Assembly: GCA_028023455.1 (NCBI GenBank)
Contig: JAQFVV010000281.1
Location: 994,001-1,058,000, forward strand
Direction of reading: 5' to 3'
DNA: 64,000 bases
Source of the DNA: Epiperipatus broadwayi
Lineage: Eukaryota; Onychophora; Udeonychophora; Euonychophora; Peripatidae
This document shows, in pieces, positions 59,989 to 64,000 of this stretch. The position numbers were made by a program, and so were the translations under genes. The notes beneath the pieces are model-generated. The model was not told the origin of the DNA and did not search any database. It saw only the letters and a list, made by a program, of their open reading frames with translations. Position 1 is the first letter of the stretch, and each line of letters begins with the position of its first letter.

Positions 59989-61154
59989 AAGTCATAGTAG
60001 AAATTAATGACAGCTAAAACCCATTTACTCAGGGGGTTAATTATGCATTCAGAATAAAACAAAATTACAAGTAAATGTTAATAGATTATTTAGTCTTGTT
60101 GTTCTAAAGTCTTATCCTTAATATTAAATATATGAAAAACCTTACTTGAAATGAGGTCGTCTTGATGGATCAATGTTGAGAGGAATCTGAAAATTAACTT
60201 TTATTAAAAAAAAAAATACATATTAATTGGATAGGATTCCTTTTTTAATTTAAATCAATATGACATTATCCATCCACTGGTTCTACTTTTAAATTATAGG
60301 TGATTGAACTTGGAAAACGAATTTTAAATACACAATAAAAAAAAATTACAATATATGAACTTTCAAATAAAAATAACAAAAGCAAAAAAAATCATCACAT
60401 GAATAAAATATGTAATTTATCTTGAGTAAAGCAAGGACTCAGTCCAAAAAACTGTCAATATCCATGGCTATCATTCCTTTTTACCAACTATGTTGTTAAT
60501 TATATATTTCATGCTTCTTTATTGAAACAAACACATATGAAATATCTTTCCTGACCATATGAATCCATAGAAAATAGATGACATGGATTCAATATGTATA
60601 TATATATTAAACTAGTTTGAAGAAACAGTTAATTCCCAGTAATTTCAGATTTCTTTTCCATCATTTATATAATAATGAATTCCAGTTTGTAGAATAAATT
60701 ATTTCATTAGTTTCTTGCTAACTATAATTCAAAGTTTAACTTTCATGTTTTCTTCAATCAAATTTAAAAAAACAACAACTTTAAATTACTTTTAAAATAA
60801 AAGACTTTTCATTTTAATGTCTGACCAGTTCTGCTGTTTAATAAAAAGCAAAAATCAAGTGAAGAACGCTGCATTCATTTTTTTTCACTAGCTAACATGT
60901 ATTGTTACAATTTAATTAAACAAAAATCAAATTATAAACATTATTACTATTTTTATTTAATTTTCATTATTCAAATTCGATCATTTCTCAACAAATTTTT
61001 GACCTCATATAATTTTTTTTTATCTTTTATTTGTCATATAAGTCAGTCAATTAGTATTTTTATTTAATAACATTAAATGAATAAAAAGAATAGAAAAACA
61101 ATTAATTTCTACCAATCGACAAACTTATTCCTTTATATGCATATATACATCATA
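57736..61154. other. AT-rich stretch without recognisable genes
   Basis: Contains GATGATGATGATGATC-rich sequence near 57.9-58.05 kb, (GT)n near 58388, an (AT)13 run at 59959-59984, and a short shared motif ATAACCCCAC at 58399 and 59945. 58.7-59.9 kb is extremely AT-rich with few C residues on the + strand. No genes seen. Confidence 0.4.
59959..59984. repeat. (AT)13 microsatellite
   Basis: An AT run between CCACTCCT and GTATAAGTC. Confidence 0.9.
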
Positions 61155-61430
61155 TGTATAGCAACTTTGTTTGCTTTCTCCCAATAGATAAAAAAATGAG
61201 AATTAATTTCCCAAACATATTAGTTTACCTGTATGTTTATATATATCATGTAGAAAACAAATTTATTTGCTTTCTCACAATAGATAAAAAAAATAATTTA
61301 TCAAACATATCAGTGTGCATGTATGTCTATAAATGTATAAACTACTTTGATACAAGCAATTATGTAAGATATTTTATTTCAAACACATTAATTTATCTGT
61401 ATGTTTATATATAGATATACTACATTTGTA
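61155..61430 (+). repeat. Tandem repeat of about 96 bp, three diverged copies
   Basis: TTGCTTTCTCCCAATAGATA (about 61171) recurs as TTGCTTTCTCACAATAGATA (61267); each is followed by CAAACATAT and a GTATGT(T/C)TATA block, and a third weaker copy ends near 61430. The open frame 61154-61414 just follows the repeat. Confidence 0.65.
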
Positions 61431-61506
61431 TAAGCAAATAGATACGATATTTACTTGCCTACTACTTGGTCTGAATTTAAATTTTGAAAAAAAAAGTGGG
61501 GTGTGG

Positions 61507-63440
61507 TGTGTAAGCCAGTTGTAAGCCATCTCTTACAACAGTAAAATTGATATATTAACATTACTGAATAGATTACTCCAATTTTTTATAAATCAAAAAT
61601 CTATATTTTACTGTGATAAAAATGCTCGTAAAGTAACGTGAAAAAACTTTTGTCATCTGATTTTGGTAATTCAGTTTCAGTTATTTAAAGTACATTGATA
61701 TTTAATTGATTTTATGAGTCCCATGTTTTAAAAATATAAAAATTTAAAATGGAGACAATAAAATGTAAAGTTAAAGAGCAAGGGGGAGGGGGTATTTGTT
61801 ATTAAATAAAAATAAACTGTGAACGCTTTTTAGAAATAATAAGAAAAATAAACTGTAAACTTTTTTTAAAAAATAATAGGATTATTTTTGTTTAAAAAAG
61901 AAGAAAAAGTCTTGTAATAAAAAAAATGATTTAATATTCTTTAAACGAATTTATAATAAAATAATAAAGAGATTTCATTTTATCTTATAATAAAATAATT
62001 AAATATATGTGCATGTGTATATGTAATTTTTTAATAAAAAATAGAATCAAAAGCTGATTTTATTTTATGAGATGAAAGACGCTGCTGCTAATAAAGTTTT
62101 CCATTGTTTAAAACAGTATAAATACCTCAACATTCTTGGTCTGACTTTGTCATTTTAATAAAATATTTTTTGAAGTAATATCTCTAAAAAATGTTGCATT
62201 GTTAAAACCAATGTGGTGTGCAGTTGACCGAAGCTGCCCTATGCATCTAAGATCTGCAATTAATTCAGAAAGTGATCATGTTTAAATAGACTAAATGAAC
62301 AGTGGAGTGTGTACATCAAACCAGCCACAAAAATCATACTATGTCACAGGATCTACAGAGGAGTCATTTACCAGTCGTAAATGAGTTAGAAAATAATTCC
62401 ATTATGCTGTTTCCATCGTATTAAAAATCCTAGGTAATTATTGACATTGATATCTTAACATTTCCAATTTCTTCTTAAAATAAAAATAGACTTTATTAGA
62501 AAGAAGTTTGAACTTTATGAATTAATATTAAAAATAAAACTTTAAACTTCAAAAGATAATATGTGCAATAACAAAATAAATAAAATCAGCTTCTATTATT
62601 AAATAATATTTTGAAACAATGGCATACACGTATGTGTGATTTGATTTTTTTAAACTTAAAAAAAAAGAAGTAAAATATAATGTAACGTGTATAATTTATT
62701 TGCTAAAGTAATATAATAAAATGCTTTATTTTAATCTTTAAAAGAGGTGTGTGTTTTATTATAAGACAAAATGATTAATTTATTTTAAATGAAAAAAAAA
62801 CACTTAAATTTTTTTTTTTTAAATATTTATGTTTATTTTGATACATGCGGGTAAGTATAAATATTTATTTTCTTAATAAAAGTAGGATGGAAAAAAATGT
62901 AATTATTAATAATAGTATTTCATAAAAGATTCACTAAGTTAAATCTATAAATGTTTTGGTATTCAGTATAATGTTGTTATTATTAGTTTTAAAGGATTGA
63001 AGTATTATTTTGAATGGTTCAGGGAAAAATTATTTTAGTTTTTTAAAAGGAGTAGTAGCTTAGAGGGGGCATTTAAGACACCTTTTGTTTGTCTATTAGT
63101 GGGTGGTTGGAAACTAATTGAGCTAGCAGGGACTTTTCAGGTACCAAATTTTGCTGATCAGGTAGACATGCTAATTCTAATGTAATTACCTGGCACCTAA
63201 GTGATTTTTCTTTCTTCTTTAAAAATAAAAATAAAATGTTTATTTCGAGTGTTGAATATTATTGATATTTTACTATTGATGTTAGTTGACACTTTACCTG
63301 AAAACCAACCACTTTCTGGAAGGAAAGTTTAGGAGGACAAAGTAGAATAAAATATTAATTAATATTTTTTTTGGTTGATGCTTGTTGTTTCTCGTAATTT
63401 AAGTGGTAATTTTAGATGGAGTTGAGAGGCGGTTGGTTCA
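61507..63440 (+). repeat. LTR-like unit D, related to the 1928-8596 LTR
   Basis: Possible start TGTGTAAGCC at 61507 after a purine-rich AAAAAGTGGGGTGTGG. TATAAATA at 62117-62124, donor AAAATCCTAG|GTAATT at 62433/62434 (the first LTR has AAATCCTAG|GTATAT), ATTTCGAGTGTTG near 63241 (the first LTR has GTTTCGAGTGCTG), end GGTTGGTTCA at 63440. The acceptor is not resolved. The following primer-site-like sequence and gag support a 5' LTR. The start is uncertain, and a purine tract before a 5' LTR is unexpected. Confidence 0.5.
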
Positions 63441-63442
63441 TT

Positions 63443-63460
63443 TGCAGTGTCAACATGGCC
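63443..63460 (+). promoter_or_regulatory. Degenerate primer binding site
   Basis: TGCAGTGTCAACATGGCCTG then AAACTAG parallels TGGCACCCAACATGGGGCTG then AACCTAAG at 3567. CAACATGG is shared exactly, and distance from the LTR end is similar. Confidence 0.45.
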
Positions 63461-63721
63461 TGAAACTAGACATTTCGAGTGGAAGAACCGACGGAAGTTG
63501 TAGTTTTGGTGTATTATTAAAGGTGATTTTTGTGGATGTTAAAACGTGGAAGTGCAATTCTTAAGATTAAAAAAAAAAATAAGGAGCACTCTGAATGAGG
63601 AAGAAAGATAAATATGAGGCATAAAATTAGAACTTAGAAAGTGGGTTGATTGTATCTATGTTTTGAAATAGAGGGAAAAAAATAATTTACATTGGATGAA
63701 GTTAAATAAATTGTTGGTGAA

Positions 63722-64000
63722 ATGGAAACAGTAAGCTGGGTAATGAAGATAAGAACTTTTTTAGGAAAAAGAGGGGAAACACCAATTAGACATTTAGAGA
63801 GTTTGGAGTGGTTTTTTTCCTGTAGTGAATTTAATGAAACAGTTAAGGTTAGTATAGCCATTAGTTATATACAGGATGAGGCTGAAGTTTGGTGGGAGTC
63901 AATGGGAGTAAAACCAACAAGCTTTGAAGAGTAGAAAAGAGCATTGCTGTCCAGTTATTGGGGGGAGGAGTGCCAGAAGGTGGTTAAGCAACAGGTAGAA
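63722..64000 (+). pseudogene. gag start of a third element, cut by the window end
   Basis: An ATG at 63722 opens METVSWVMKIRTFLG, then GETPIRHLESLEWFFSC, a DEAEVWWESMGVKP motif and, after a TAG at 63932-63934, ALLSSYWGEECQK...KQQVE to the window edge. It aligns with the capsid part of gag at 4.6-4.9 kb (GEAPMEHLNSLEHYF, WWDSLYKKP, ASYWSKDYQ). The TAG replaces Tyr in FAEYK of that copy. There is no coiled-coil part between primer site and capsid, unlike the other gags. Confidence 0.7.

Overview
The window looks like very AT-rich nuclear DNA of an invertebrate animal. It carries degenerate retrotransposons, long simple repeats, foldback repeats and intron-like signals, and it has no bacterial gene layout. 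Core promoters of the TATA + TCAGT-initiator type inside one LTR family would suit an arthropod, but this is weak evidence and I name no species. I recognise no intact host protein gene. Almost every recognisable coding stretch is a mobile-element relic; the main exception is a set of tiny Ser/Thr-rich candidate exons.

Layout. 475-1499 (-): a gag relic that has lost its capsid core. 1928-8596 (+): an LTR retrotransposon with 1.6-kb LTRs, a Lys-type primer binding site, a coiled-coil gag and no pol, inserted at an (AT)n stretch inside a 176-bp tandem duplication. 12.4-13.2 kb: two foldback repeats. 13.15-15.4 kb: a segment repeated about 43 kb later (56.0-57.3 kb); the best conserved part of both copies is a 30-nt exon with splice sites. 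14.1-14.6 kb: a huge TAA/GAA repeat. 19.0-25.6 kb (-): a nearly full-length but broken LINE (ORF1 with zinc knuckle, APE endonuclease, RT with YMDD, C-terminal zinc finger). 28.5-30.3 kb and about 38.4-39.5 kb (+): LTR-like units. 39.8-46.3 kb (-): a broken Ty3/Gypsy element (coiled-coil gag, protease, RT, RNase H, integrase). 50.7-51.1 kb: a possible solo LTR. 53.3 and 55.5 kb: two more foldbacks. 57.4 kb: an unrecognised coding-like stretch with three stops. 61.5-64.0 kb (+): another LTR, primer binding site and gag start, cut by the window end.

How the parts relate. Four gag sequences (0.5-1.5, 4.0-5.35, 43.2-45.4 and 63.7-64.0 kb) share one lineage; only the 39.8-46.3 kb element keeps pol, so the 1.9-8.6 kb element would have depended on another element's enzymes. 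The most unusual pattern is that the LTR at 1.9/7.0 kb, and similar units at 28.5, 38.4 and 61.5 kb, look like small self-contained transcription units: promoter, exon, splice donor, intron, acceptor, exon with AATAAA, and an LTR end in CA. All coordinates and homologies were read by eye; no database or folding program was run.
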